From Tillus elongatus (lineage: Eukaryota; Arthropoda; Insecta; Coleoptera; Cleridae), in the NCBI GenBank assembly GCA_964006375.1, contig OZ023262.1:56506366-56570365 (forward strand): a DNA stretch of 64,000 nucleotides, read 5' to 3'. A program made the translations under genes and the position numbers. Position 1 is the stretch's first letter; each line of letters opens with the position of its first letter. This document shows, piece by piece, positions 37,271-51,758 of the stretch. Under the pieces are notes generated by a model. The model did no database searches. It saw only the letters and a list, made by a program, of their open reading frames with translations, and had not been told where the DNA came from.

Positions 37271-39005
37271 TGTAACCTTAATATAACGAGCTGCAAAATA
37301 ACCTTTACATTACGAATACACTTCTCAAAAACCTCTTTATAACGAATTTTCAATCCTTGCAGAATATAAATAGAAAGTATTATTTACCTGTATTTAAAGA
37401 ATTTTGTCAACTTATATCATTTACATAACATATCCTAGCATTTATAGTCTTAACATGTAGTCTCGACAGGTTCAGACGAGTTAAATTTTTCGTTGCAAGA
37501 CAATCATTGTTGTTTGAAGCTTACTAATGTAAACACTGCTGTTGTCATTGTTGTTAGTGTTAGTTTGAAAGTTGCAATGGCTAAGAAATGAAAAAGGAGT
37601 TCCTCAACCGTCGCAGAAAAACGAAAGATCATTAAGTATTTAGACGAGAATCCTACAAAGAAAAACTTGACATCGCTAAAAACTTCGAAAGCCCCGCAAG
37701 TAGATTGGCCACAGTTTTAAAGTTTAAAGATAAATTTAGCGAAGAAAGTGGGTTGCGTGCAAACAGTAGAAGATTAAAATCATGTGAATACACGGACGGA
37801 ATGTGTTTTGAAATGGTTAAAACAGTCACGGGGCAAAAATGTGGCAATCGGAGGCCCTATCCTTCAGGAAAAGGCTCAGCAATTCACAGTAGAATTCGAA
37901 CATGCGGACTTCCGTGCTAGCAACGGGTAGCTTCAAAATTAAAAAAAGAAACGAGATTATTTTTCCAAAAATATGTGGTAAAAGTGCCAGTGTGGATGAA
38001 GAAGTATGTGATAAGTGGAAAGACAAACTTGCAGCGCAGACCGAGGAATATGAACCCGAAGAGATCTAACGTCGATGAAACAGGACTTTTCTATAAATAT
38101 TTACCTGACAAAACCCTATCATTCAAAGGTGATAAATGTCATGGTGCGAAAAACGGCAAACTTCGTTTAACAGTGTTGCTAGGAGCAAACTGTACTGGGA
38201 CATACAAAATGAAGCCAATCATCATTGGAAAATATAAAAGACCACGATGTTTTAAAAATGTTAATAACTTGTCAACAGAGTACACGTCAAACACTAAGGC
38301 TTGGATGACCTGTGATGCTTTTAACAATTCGCTTAAAAGTCTTGACAAAGAGATGAAGAAAACAAAGAAGAAAATTATTATGTTCACCGAGACATTTATA
38401 ATCTGACAAACATAAAAATAAAGTACTTGCCTGCAAATACCACTTCGAAACTTTAACCACTAGACCAAGGAAGCATTCAAAGCGTCAAAATGCACCATAG
38501 GAAGAAAGTTGTCAGACAGTTTCTTGCTGATATTGAACACCAAACGCCAACTACAATTGACGTGTTACAAGTCATGTGGATGATTGCCAAAGCTTGGAAT
38601 CAGTGAAAAAAACAAGCAAAAACTGCTTCAAGAAGAGTGGGTTTGGAGTTTCATGTGATGATGAGGAGGAAGACTTACCACTCGCAGAACTTGCTAGAGT
38701 TCAAGAAGAAGTCAACCTTCAAGGGACTGAGTTCGAAGGGTTTGTTACCTATGATGATGATTTAGCCGTCTTTGTAAAACTCACTGATGCTGAAATTATC
38801 ACATCTGTCTGTATTGCCAGTTCCTTATGAAGAAGCGGAAGAAGACGAGGAAGAAGAGAGTAAAATTAACCAACGTGATTTTACAATCAAAGATGCTCGT
38901 ATTGCTCTAGATGTAATAAAATGTGTATTTCTCAAAAAGGGTGGTTTGAGTGACGGTGTAGTCAAATCCATCACGGAATTGGATTGCACTTTTCTATGAC
39001 TTCAA
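37267..39005 (+). mobile_element. Tigger/pogo-type element relic
   Basis: Left end AGTGTGTAACCTTAATATAA with CGAGCTGCAAAATAACC resembles pogo/Tigger terminal repeats (imperfect ATAACGA repeats) and lies against (TA)n. The right terminal repeat is missing; family A copy A13 begins at 39008. The coding relic is plus strand. Pogo/Tigger elements also target TA. Confidence 0.7.
37577..38998 (+). pseudogene. Tigger-type transposase relic (CENP-B HTH plus DDE)
   Basis: N-terminal: VAEKRKIIKYLDENP (HTH, about 37610), then FEHADFRASNGWLQ-like CENP-B part (37895-37930). Catalytic domain: NVDETGLFYKYLPDKTL (first Asp, about 38065-38110), GAKNGKLRLTVLLGANCTGT, KPIIIGKYKRPRCFKNV. The second Asp region near 38395 is broken. 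The DQGSIQSVK motif follows (about 38465-38490), with acidic tail VPYEEAEEDEEEESK near 38820-38860. Many stops and frameshifts; inactive. Residue order and acidic tail match the Tigger/jerky class. Confidence 0.8.
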
Positions 39006-39600
<595 letters not shown>

Positions 39601-40074
39601 ATTTACAAATGAACTTTAATAAGATATTATGCTGTGACAATACCTCTCTCAAGCACCCTAAAATATAATCAAAATGTGCACAGTTATATATGTTTTATTT
39701 CTTTTTCCCTTGTCTTAATACACTACATATTTTATGACAATCGATTTAATTTACTTATTTGATTTCATAAATAGTCGGTTAATAGTGACTTGGAATGAAG
39801 TAGACACCACATCTTCAAACATATTAAGAGAATATGAGTAAATCAACAGCAACTGGGAATGGATTCGGTCAGTCGCCCAGCCACGTGGTTAAAAAACACT
39901 GGCTGTATGAGTGGTTAGAACTCTAGCTCTAAATAAAAGGACTGTAACAGTGGCAGAAGCAGAAGTCAATGGAAGGTTTGTGTATTCGGAAAGAAACTAT
40001 TGACTATTAATAACACATGAGTCAATAAGAAAAGCATTGACTAACCAACAGCAACCACATACTTATGATTTAAA
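39601..40074. other. No gene recognised
   Basis: Unassigned AT-rich sequence. Confidence 0.35.
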
Positions 40075-40585
<511 letters not shown>

Positions 40586-41230
40586 ACAGTGTTTCATTAA
40601 AAAAAATCGTTTATTATGTATTATTCGAATTTAAACTACAATTAAAAGGAAAGGGCACTTGCGATAGAATTTAATGGTTGCGATGACAAGGTAACATGGC
40701 CTTTAGATTGCGACGATAACGATTGCGAAAAGATGTTTTGAAAGGGCACAGCCAATCCAAGTTTCACATTATTACTAACCGGCTCTAGAATGTTATTCAC
40801 GTACTGACGTCATTACAGCCCTGCATTACTAGTTTATTTGTGCAAAGCACTGAACAATCACAGGTGACTGTGATGGACGAGTGCTCCGAGATTAGCCTCA
40901 CCTTTGTGGAGTGATTGGTGCATTGAGGTCAATCACTGCTCGGTCTCGTTCTTCCTGTGTCAACTCAAGGAGTCATTGATATATTAAAAATGTACAGAGC
41001 ACTGGACGTTGGCTGCACTCATACCTGTAGCTTATTTATGATTTGCATTGATATACGGATATTATTAACAATTATAATGATATTTATGGCAATCGAGTGA
41101 ATATGTATTGCTTGTTATGAAAGTTAAGCCAAGATGTTAAGGAGTGAACTCGTTTCTGTTGAGAATATATCCTAAGAGTCGGAGAATTTACGATGTTACT
41201 GTTGCATTATTATATGTATAGTAGACAATA
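40586..41230. other. No gene recognised
   Basis: Unassigned sequence up to the hAT target duplication. Confidence 0.35.
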
Positions 41231-44200
41231 TTAGCGGGCAGTGGCGGTGCTAGATTATGTGCATGTGTAGGCCAGTGTCGTTGCGAGGCCCTTCAAATGT
41301 ATCGTCAGTTTTAAGTAAAGGGTCAAATAATCGCAATTCTAATTTTATGACAGTTTTTATTCTTAATGGATACACCAGTGGTTACAATAAGATTTTGCGG
41401 CTTTTTATACTACTAAATTCGTCAATAACTTCTTTGTAGTTGATGTTTTTCGCAATTTCGGCTTCTACTGACAAGATGGAAAGTGCTGGAAGTCGTTCTT
41501 GTGTCACTGTCATACGCAAATCAGTTTTAACGATTTTTAGAGTAGAGAAGCTACGTTCCGCAGGGGCAGTGGTTATCGGCTTCTTAATATTATTCGGGTA
41601 AGAATCAGTACGTTGGGACACAAATCTTCCAGGTTGTTTTGAATAAAGAATTGAAGCAGTTCCTTTAAATCCTTAACTGTCCTGAAAACACCATCTTCCT
41701 TTATCGTTGGCAAATTGTTTCGCACAATACACAACTCCTCAAACAGTTCCAGAGAGTTAACATCTGAATCTTTATCACTTCAAAGTATAACTAACATTAT
41801 TACAAGATTTACGCAATAATTTGGCATCCATTTCTATTAAAGCTTTGAAGTCGTACATAAATCCAAAATTGTTATGGTGTTGTTTAAGTGTCTCAAATCG
41901 GCTTTCTATACCAGTAATTACTCCATCTCTCTTTTTTTCTTTCTGGTAACTCGCTTTGCTTTGAAATAAGAAGATATAGCATATTGACTTCTTTCTATAA
42001 ATTCTTCGACTGCGACCAAAGTTGTATCAAATCCGGTCTTTCAAAAAAGTTTGATCCACTCACAAAAGTTACTCAAGTACTGTACAACTACGTGGATCTT
42101 ATTTTCAGTAGATTCCCAAATTTTACTGATTTTGTTCACTCTCGACAATATATCATACCAAACATGTAGAGAGAACACAAACTCTAGGCTTAACATTTCC
42201 CTCAAAAGGGCACTACAGTCAGTCAGGGTCTCTGAACTTCGGTCTACTTCTTGGAGAGTCTCAACTGCTTCCATAACCTTATCAAATTGATGTAAAATGG
42301 CATTCACTGCTTTAACTCTACTCTCCCATCGTGTATCACATAAAGGTTTTAATGCCAGTTTTAACTTATTTTTGATGATGTCCCAACGCTTTGATGATCC
42401 ACAAAAAAGTGTGTAAAATTTATTTACAAATCCAAAAAAATGTTTTGGCAATTGTATAGGAATTGGCTGCATCAACTAACAATAAATTCCAGTTATGGCA
42501 ACCACACCGTGTAAAGAAGGCTCGTGGGTTGACTTTTAAGATGGGTGTCTTTACTCCTTTATTTATACCGATCATGTTTGCTCCATTGTTGTATGCTTGG
42601 CCCCTGCAATTTTGAATATCAAGACCTAATTTACTCACTTTTTGTAATACAACTTCAGACAAATTTACTCCCGTAGTTTCATTTACGGAAACAAATCCAA
42701 CAAAATGCTCTTCAATGTTACCAGAAAAGCATACATCAGAATCGTAAAATTATTGTCATTTTTTCTACGCACCCTGCATTTTTTACTCTTTCTGTTATAA
42801 CCTGAATGACATACTTGGCCATTAACCCGATTAGTTCATTTTGAGTTCGATAACTTAAGTAGTGATTTTTAGCAGTTTCGTTATTTTAATTTTTTGCATA
42901 TACTCAGCAAGTACAGGATCGTATTTTGCAAGGAGCTTTAATAGATCAATAAAGTTACCAGAATTTCCTGAACATTCTAAAAGCAAAGACTCTCTGTGAC
43001 CCTTGAAGGCTAAATTGTGGCTTGATAAAAACTTAATTACTTCAATCAATCGTTCAAATAAATCACTCCACTTTTTCTTTGAATCTTGTATACATTTTTC
43101 ATTTTCATTGTCAATTGTTTTCCCTATTTTTAGGCGCTGAGATAATTTAAACCACTGACACATACCTTCTAAATGCTGCTTGGTATTTTAGTGACGCCTT
43201 AGTATGACAGTTAAGCATTTCTATTCAGAACATCCTTCTTCCACAAGCTGAGTCCTCGACTTTGAAAATAACCTACAGGGAAAACAGTAAACTTTGTTTG
43301 TAGCTTGCGAGTAGACGAGCCACTGTCGAATTTAATGTTCTCCATTACCTAAAATTCTAGTATAATAAAAATTGGAAAAATGTCGTTTATTGCCATGTTT
43401 AGGATACGAGTCATCTGACAGGTTTAACGTCTGAGGACCTTTATTCACTAAATAACATCGCTGATTGTCAGATAACGGGAAAGTCCATTTACCTGGATCT
43501 ACAATAATAATATTTTGTTAGATATTGTAATAAGAAATCGAAAACATTAACTTACCAGAGTCTACGCAAATAGTTAAAGTAACGTCGTTATTGTGACCGA
43601 CGGCTGTAAGTTCGGATATGTTATCGTCATTAAGTGCACAGCCTTTGTTAGTGCGAAGAGTGCCATTCTCCCTCTCACACTTTTCCGAGTTTGCAGTCAG
43701 CGAATCTATGGTCTGGTCATGATGGCTTCACTGATATTAAGCAGGTTTTAATTCCCGAGTGAGTCATGGTCAGTGCCATTATCGTTTTCGAAACAAACGT
43801 CAGCCGAAACAGGATGATCATTCTTGGTTATAAACCTCTGCATACTCTTACTCAAGTGTTTGTTAAGAACATTTCTTTCAACCAGTTTCCTCTTCTTTGA
43901 GGCTCCAGATTCCCACTTCCTTCCCTTATCCCTTTCCAGACATTATTAATTACTTAAGAAAACGTTTAAAACAGATTACGGTTAAAGACACTCTACAGAC
44001 TACAGCATAGAGTACCTACTCTATGGACTACAGGCTAAGACTAAAGACTGAGACTAAGACCTGTTACTTATAATAAAAATGGAAGGAGCAAGATCCTTCC
44101 CCTCCACCTACTAACGATGCTCGCTCACACGCACGCGCATATTCATTTGGTCTCTAAAATTGCCAGTATGCCAGTGGTTGTGTCTAAATTTCACACGTAA

Positions 44201-44317
44201 GTACATAACAAGAAAGCGAAATAACACCTGTTTTGCGATCGGTGGCGCCCCTTCAGTATGCGAGCCCGTCGGCGGCCGCCGACGTCGCCTACGCCTAAAA
44301 CCGCCACTGTTAGCGGG
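41231..44317 (-). mobile_element. Complete hAT element (ZMYM type) with target duplication
   Basis: Terminal repeats CAGTGGCGGT (41239) and its complement ACCGCCACTG (ending 44309), flanked by a perfect 8-bp duplication TTAGCGGG (41231-41238 and 44310-44317). The 3071-bp element is structurally complete and 8-bp duplications are diagnostic of hAT. GC-rich sequence near 44250-44300 next to the right end is unlike the AT-rich interior. The transposase is a pseudogene. Confidence 0.93.
41382..43950 (-). pseudogene. hAT transposase relic (ZMYM1-like, TTF zinc finger)
   Basis: Minus-strand pieces in order. N-terminal basic and TTF-type region: DPGKWTFPLSDNQRCYLVNK near 43490, and VYCFPCRLFSKS near 43280. 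Then DUF4371-like NLAFKGHRESLLLECSGNSG (42975-43030). Then the catalytic core: LDIQNCRGQAYNNGANMIG, FFTRCGCHNWNLLLVDAANS, LKPLCDTRWESRVKAVNAIL (42300-42350). C-terminal dimerisation region PITTAPAERSFSTLKIVKTD (41500-41560), containing the usual ERSFS-LK motif. Frameshifts and stops throughout; no function expected. Confidence 0.88.
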
Positions 44318-44594
44318 ACACATTGCCCAACTGACTGATAAAATTTGTGGTGTTTGTCCAGACATCTGTTGTTACAATTTCTCTTCATAGGACTGGTGAG
44401 ACATATAACTGTTATTGATACGCTTGCGAAAATATTTGCCACAAACTTTCTCGAACAAATCCAGATCGACAATCAGTGTGATTTTTGCAAAAAGCTTTTC
44501 ACTCAGAATGCTATGTCCTCCTCATTTGTGGTAAAAAATCCAGAAGGCGATGGATGAAAGTTATCCCAGTTTGGACATATTTGTCGGCCTAAAA
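44318..44594. other. No gene recognised
   Basis: A 70-codon plus-strand frame (44345-44557, with CDFCKKLFTQNAMSSSF) overlaps the hAT junction and is not recognised. Confidence 0.3.
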
Positions 44595-45200
44595 AATGTT
44601 CGGGACGCAGCAAGTGCATTATAGTAGTGAATTTTCATAAGAATTGTACACTATTAGTAAGGTATACGATTAAAACTAATTCTTTAAATTTAAATGGACC
44701 TGGTAACTCGGTTCTACGCGACCCAGTTAGCGATTACTTGAAGAAATTTCTATTTTCTATTTAACTAGAAAATTACAATTTGGTAGAGATATATGCAAGT
44801 ACTGAAAAGTCTTTTTAAAAAAATTGGGTAACAAATTGCATTAAAGTCACAAAAGTTTTCAAGGGAAAATTTTATTAATTACAAAGGGAATGTACCTGAC
44901 AAATTATAAATATCGCATGTATTTTTCCTTTTAATCGCTTGGATGGTTTTGTTTTAGTCAACCCTATCGAACTAGTTTTTGCAAACAAAATAACAAAAAA
45001 GTTTTCTAAAACCAATTTGTAGTTATCTGCGAAGCTCATTATGTTATTTTTCTTTGATTTAGTACCCACGCTGCGTTTACATAGGTGTTACTATCCTTCA
45101 AGATTGAAGATTCTAGCTTAATATGAAATTGGGTTATCGGATTTCAAATATTGTTACAAAAATTTTCTACCACGATGTATTTGCTGCACCCAGGCCCTTT
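44595..45200 (+). repeat. MITE-like element with family A terminal motifs
   Basis: Left GGGACGCAGCAAGTGCATTA (44598) and right inverted copy ending near 45200 (complement read through ATGTATTTGCTGCACCCAGG). The interior of about 520 bp is non-coding and not shared with module B. The right two thirds is duplicated at 45780-46160. Confidence 0.55.
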
Positions 45201-45779
45201 TGAACACTATTTACTGCTGTATTCATACTTTTTTTAAATAATAAATTATTGTAACTCTATATGTATGACTGAGGAACAAGCCAACCTCAATTTCATTTTA
45301 GGAAAAATATTTTAAACAAATGAAATGCGGTAACAATTTAAACATTAATTGAAAATCTTGGTTAGCTGCTTTGTCGCAGGGGTTCTCCTCCTTCTGCATG
45401 CCTACAACCACCCTTAATGCATGAACAAGAACAATGTTAAGAAAAGCTTATTGGGAACAACACGCAAGAAAGTTATGGGACCTGCGGTGAATATAGGGGT
45501 TCTGGGCGGGGTAAACATAATTTTAAGGTGGTATAGCTGCAAAATGGGATAAAGGCAGCTTGTAGAGGTCCAACAAAACTGAGTTTTTCGCACTATCCGC
45601 TCGCATTTCCATTTCATCTTCTTCCTGGGCCAACACCTTTATTCACTCCTGGTCCCGCTCCCCCCTTTCTTGGGGGCTGTTTGCAAGAAATATCTCTTGT
45701 GGTTTATGCATCCAAAAGGAGGTCTAAGCATGTTTTTGGATTTTTTTCTAAAATCCCCCGTGTGCTAGTCTGCAAGTTT
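45201..45779. other. No gene recognised
   Basis: Unassigned; locally higher GC around 45480-45670. No motif in the short frames. Confidence 0.3.
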
Positions 45780-46165
45780 ACCGAAAATTTAATTTTTATT
45801 TACAAAAGGAATGTTATAAACGTGGCAGGTATTTTTCCCTATTAGTCACTTCGGTGATCCGTTTTAGTCCACTAAAACGAACTAGTTTCTGCAAACAAAA
45901 TAATAAAAATGGTTTTCTAAAACAAATTTGTCGTTGCCTTTGAAGCTAGTTGTGTTATTTTTTTAAAATTTAGTACCCACGCTGCTTGCATATAGGTTCT
46001 AGTATGTATCAAAACTGAAGATTCTAGTTTAATGGGAAATTGAATTATCACATTTCACAATATTTTTACGAAAATTCGCTGCCATAGCTGCCATAACGCA
46101 CTTGCACCTAAACTATTTCCAACACTTATTTACTACTGCTGTATCCATACTTTTTGAAAATGAAA
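45780..46165 (+). repeat. Diverged duplicate of 44850-45235
   Basis: Shares TTTTGCAAACAAAATAA-type and TAGTACCCACGCTGC blocks in the same order as 44850-45235, ending in the same inverted terminal motif (CCATAACGCACTTGCACC) and the following TTTACTACTGCTGTATCCAT. Offset about 930 bp. Either two copies of one element or a local duplication. Confidence 0.6.
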
Positions 46166-46701
46166 TAGTAAATATAAACAACACAAAATTTTGAAATTAA
46201 AATTTTAATAATTTACACTGAACACATGTTTACTGGTATAATTTAAACTACCGTATATTATTATGTAGTTTTGTTTACCTCAAATTTCTCATGCACTACA
46301 TGAAGAGTAAATACAAACTAAAAGTAAACAATAAATACCTTATTCTAAGGTATTAGCGAATTAGCACAGTCGATTTCGAGGTTATATTCTTCTTCTTTGT
46401 TTATGACGTCTGCAAACGAAGAAGAAGAAGAAGAACCACTACCTCGAATTCGGCTCCGCCACAGCTGCCATTTGGCAAAAGAACAAATGACAAATAGCTA
46501 ACTGGTGTTGTCAGATTAAACTAGGAGAGGGAGATGACTTTTAAATACCGTGAAGAATGGAAAGCCTAATATTTATACATAATTAAAACGTAGTCTAGAT
46601 TGCCTTTAAACAAATTAAATCACTTGCATTAAATTTTTATATTATTTATTAATATATATTTTTCTGATATCTTCAGATTCAGAAGAGCGTTTTGGCAAAT
46701 G
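46166..46701. other. No gene recognised; short (AAG)n
   Basis: A short run of AAG units at about 46418-46436. Otherwise unassigned up to the SINE target duplication. Confidence 0.35.
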
Positions 46702-46712
46702 ACAACCCGGCT

Positions 46713-47076
46713 AAGAACCTCGGTGGTTCCAGGGTAAAAACGTGTGCCTCTGAACCGAAGGGTACTGGGTTCGATCCCAGCGTACTCCTTTCACTTTTTC
46801 AGTACAAACTGTAACATTAACATCAACCGAGGTTCTGGCATTCTATTTGAGCAAGTTGAATGTCTGCACGTTCCGCCATTCGGAGGGGGCGTAAAGCCAT
46901 CGGTTCTGTGTCCATGCGATGTTGGGCACGTTAAAGATCCCTACCCTCCTTACAGAAAGGCAGGGGTTCGGCAAAATTCCCAGGATAGTGAGGTGAAACT
47001 GCTCCCTGGCGTCGGTGATTGGCCATAGCTCGGAAATAGACCGACGTTAAAGAAACAAAAACATACATACACAGAC
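46713..47076 (+). mobile_element. tRNA-derived SINE S2
   Basis: Full-length copy with 11-bp target duplication ACAACCCGGCT (46702-46712 and 47077-47087). The head has an A box TGGTTCCAGGG (one change from consensus) and a B box GGTTCGATCCC. Body as S1, 3' tail AAAGAAACAAAAACATACA. Confidence 0.9.
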
Positions 47077-47087
47077 ACAACCCGGCT

Positions 47088-47547
47088 GATTGTTTATTGT
47101 GACATATTTTTGTAGCCTGTTTGTTTGAAGTTTATTTTGGAGCATTTGTTTGTAATAGCAGCGTAACCCTGATATATCTGTCTGACCTTGTCTAACATTA
47201 TAGGCACCCATTCAGATGTAATTTTAGGTTATATCGTAAATTATTAATTTTTTGTTTAGTTATAACTTAAAATCTACTGAACCGATTAAGTTCAAATTCG
47301 GTAGAGGGGACCGCTTATGCGATATCTATAGGCATGTAAAGTTTCAGTTTCATACTTCTAGTAATTTAAAAGGTATTTTGTTTTCAAACAGTTTTTCGCA
47401 TTTTTAATAAAAGTATTTGAGTGTTAAAACTGTCTAACGAACTCATCCAACATATTAACATAATGAAGAGAATTGCCAAATTTGGTTTCCGTTGGTGAAG
47501 TATTTTTTGAGTTATCGGTTGGATCCATTTATATATACAGTCTGTCC
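47088..47547 (+). repeat. Divergent family A-like core ending in (TA) target
   Basis: 47088-47230 is unassigned. 47230-47530 carries a diverged core: ACCGATTAAGTTCAAATTCG, AACGAACTCATCCAACATAT, and TTTTTTGAGTTATCGGTTGG followed by ATATATA. The solo mariner end G2 begins right after TATATA. Confidence 0.5.
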
Positions 47548-48010
47548 CAAACTGGATGGGAATGTATTGCTATCTTCGTTATTATTAGAGATAGGGAGAC
47601 GGTTAAATTAGCAATGTAGTAGAATTTCATGCTCGTTCCAAATATGACTTGTATTTTGCCCTGCCTCTTTTCGTTTTCGACTTATTTTGAAAAAAAACAA
47701 CATAATATGTCGATTTCTTTTTTCTTCAATATCTAGGTAGGCGTTGATATGACATGTCTAAGCCTTGCACATTATCAGGACACTTTTTACAGAGTAATCT
47801 TTTTGTGCTATTCTCAACTTTGGATTGTCATTTGTTTTTGAGCTACATGTATCAACGTTTGTTTTTATTATGGCAGCCATATTGTATTTTTTGCTAATGT
47901 GATAGCCTGTGAAAAGAGCTTTTCAATGATGCACAACATGCTTGAGAAATCTTGTAATTGCACTGACAATTTTGAGAAAAACTGTTTTGAGGATAGTGGG
48001 CTATGAAACG
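47548..48010 (+). mobile_element. Solo terminal repeat G2 of mariner G family
   Basis: Starts CAGTCTGTCCCAAACTGG at the end of TATATA and matches the G1 ends (15766-18173) for about 460 bp, through GTGATAGCCTGTGAAAAG to GGATAGTGGGCTATGAAACG. It retains the block missing from the left arm of G1. No transposase and no second end. Confidence 0.75.
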
Positions 48011-48047
48011 TTTTGAGTAGTTTATATGCATTGTCTTTACTCTGGAT

Positions 48048-49454
<1,407 letters not shown>

Positions 49455-49716
49455 CAGAGAAATTTTTTTTAAGAAACGCTGAAACACGTCAATTTTAATA
49501 ATGAGGGGGACATGTTTTGACATAAAACTCAACTTTGTCACATCAACCCTTAAGGGTGGTGATACCAAACTTTATATTTTAAATAGGGAACATGGGTCTA
49601 GTGTTACATCATTTCAAAGCTCTTTCTTTTCTGAATTGAGCACACTAAGTTTTTTGGAAGTTTTATCAACTCGTTTGAAAATTATTCACAGTTGAAGATG
49701 CAAAAACGTATTTCAC

Positions 49717-49805
49717 TCATTCCGATAAGAAATGTGCTGATAGTCAATGTTTTGTTGGTTTGTAAACAAAAAATTGACTATCAGAACATTTCTTATCGGA
49801 ATGAG
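49717..49805. repeat. Internal hairpin of D-family mariner, copy D3
   Basis: CATTCCGATAAGAAATGTGC and CTGATAGTCAAT pair with the complementary sequence after a loop of about 20 bp. It is almost perfect over 30 bp and sits just upstream of the transposase start at 49879. Confidence 0.8.
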
Positions 49806-49878
49806 AGAAATGCGGTTTATTATTTCAATTTATCGGTCGGTTTGATACTTGATAGTACTACCGAAAATTAATTTTACA

Positions 49879-50927
49879 ATGGTGTATTCTGTAGAATAAA
49901 GAGTTGAAATAACTACTTTTTTTTTTCAGAAACGATGACTATGCCAACCGTACCGCAAATTTGTTTAATGAACGACATCCAAACAGACATGTTAACAGAA
50001 AATACATTTTGAAGTTAGTTGCACAGTTTCGGCAAAGTGGTTCAGTAGCCAACAAAAAACGGGATCCTGAACGTGAATTTCCGGTTAGAAATGAGACTAC
50101 TGAGATTGAAGTTTTAGGACAAATTGCTGCAGACCCAACTTTGAGCACAATTGGCCACTGTTTCAAACATTAAAAGAAGTATTCAGCGAAAATTGAAGCA
50201 TCATGAATTTCACTCGTATAAAATTCATCTTGTACAACAACTGAATGAAAATGATTTTGATCGGCGGCTGGAGTTTTGTGAAGTTATGACTGCACGAATA
50301 GCTGATAACGGGAACTTTCTGTTTATCATCTGTTTTTCCGACGAGTGTACGTTTTTATTGACCTCTACAGTCAATCGTCATAATTGTCGTTATTGGGCAG
50401 ATAATAATCCAAGAAATTTTCACGAAGTCCACACTCAAACTCCACAGAAATTGAACGTCTGGACTGGCATTTTTGGAGACCGTCTAATCGGATCAATGGC
50501 GAAACGTATTTGGAGTTACTAGAAGATGTCGTTTACCCTATACTAATTGACATTGTTGGAAATTATGATCGCTATCAAGAAAATCAATTAGTGTTTTAAC
50601 AAGATGGAGCTCCTCCGCATTTTCCACAACGTGTTAGGGAGTTTTTGAACAGAGAGTTTCCAGAGCAATGGATTGGGCGTAGAGGTGATATTGAGTGGCC
50701 CCCTATATCACCGGATTTAACTCCTTTAGACTTCTTTCTATGGGACTATTTAAAGAGTAGAATTTACGCAACAGAACCGGAGTCTCTGGAATAATTACGA
50801 CGATGCATTGTTGAAGAATGCCGTCTAATAACTCCACAAATGCTCCAGAATGCCAGAGCTCGTTTTGAACAAAATTTGTAGTTTTGTATGGAAGCTGGTG
50901 GTAAACAATTTGAACACTTACTTAACT
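49879..50927 (+). pseudogene. D3 transposase relic (DD41D)
   Basis: ATGGTGTATTC start followed almost at once by a stop (GTAGAATAAAG). Downstream pieces: ANLFNERHPNRHVNRKYIL, FSDECTFLLTSTVNRHNCRY (first Asp), DGAPPHF (second Asp, after a stop near 50597), SPDLTPLDFFLWDYLKS (third Asp, about 50700-50760). The tail ends in QFEHLLN near 50920. Frameshift near 50490 with a deletion. Non-functional. Confidence 0.85.
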
Positions 50928-51324
50928 GAATAAACATTTTTGAATGTTTGGTTTTGTTTTTTAGTTTTTTTTAACGAAAAATTTACTAATTAGTGCATTT
51001 CTTATCCAAATGAATGAAATATCTTCTTGCAAATCCAACTGTGAATAATTTTTAAACGATTTTAAACTTCCAAAAACATTAGTGAGCTGATTTCAGAAAA
51101 GAAAGAGCTTTCAAATGATGTAACACCCGACCCATGTTCCCAATTTAAAATATAAGGGTTGTTATCACCACCCTTAAGGGGTTGATGTGACAAAGTTGAG
51201 TTTTATATCAAAATATGTCCCCCGCAATATTAAAATTGACGTGTTTCAGCGTTTCTTTAAAAAAAATTCTCTGGACGCAAATCGGTCTGCTTCGTTTTCA
51301 ATGCGCCACCCTGTATATATATTT

Positions 51325-51748
51325 GATATGCAATTTAGAAGTATACCTTGATACCTCGGGACGTTTACGAGCTTTTATTAATATCGCAACCCACTACGTT
51401 TTTATAATCAATTTTGTATTATCGTTCAAATCCAGCCAAAGTAAAAATGCAAGCGAACCACATTGGCCGATGAGGCGGATTACGTTCGCTTTGGGTATTC
51501 AGTGCTGAAGAATATCTCTATACCTTGGGACCTTTATTGAGATTTTGTTAGTATCGCGTTCCACTACGTTGCCGTCACCAATTTTGTTTTTGAGGTCAAA
51601 TTTGACTGTTAATCACATTGTTTTTTCGCAAGACGTGACTTCATAAGCCAAGGAGTTCGGTTAAGTGAATTTTTGGTATGCAATTTAGAAGAACACCTTA
51701 ATACCTCGGAAAATTTCCGAGATTTTATTAATATCGCAGCCCACTACG
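51325..51748 (+). repeat. Three tandem units of about 165-185 bp
   Basis: The block ATGCAATTTAGAAG with ATACCTCGG and ATATCGCAACCCACTACG starts near 51330. A diverged unit starts near 51507 (AAGAATATCTCTATACCTTG, ATCGCGTTCCACTACG), and a third near 51679. The last unit runs directly into the PLE3 coding region. Confidence 0.65.
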
Positions 51749-51758
51749 TGGCGAGGTC

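Larger units (their letters stand above)
49455..51313 (+). mobile_element. DD41D mariner-like element D3, left end damaged
   Basis: Right end CAATGCGCCACCCTG at 51313, next to a short TATATATA. The left terminal bases are lost, and recognisable family sequence starts near 49455 (CCAGAGAAATTTTTTTTAAG). Long inverted repeats and the internal hairpin (49717-49805) are as in D1. Confidence 0.85.
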
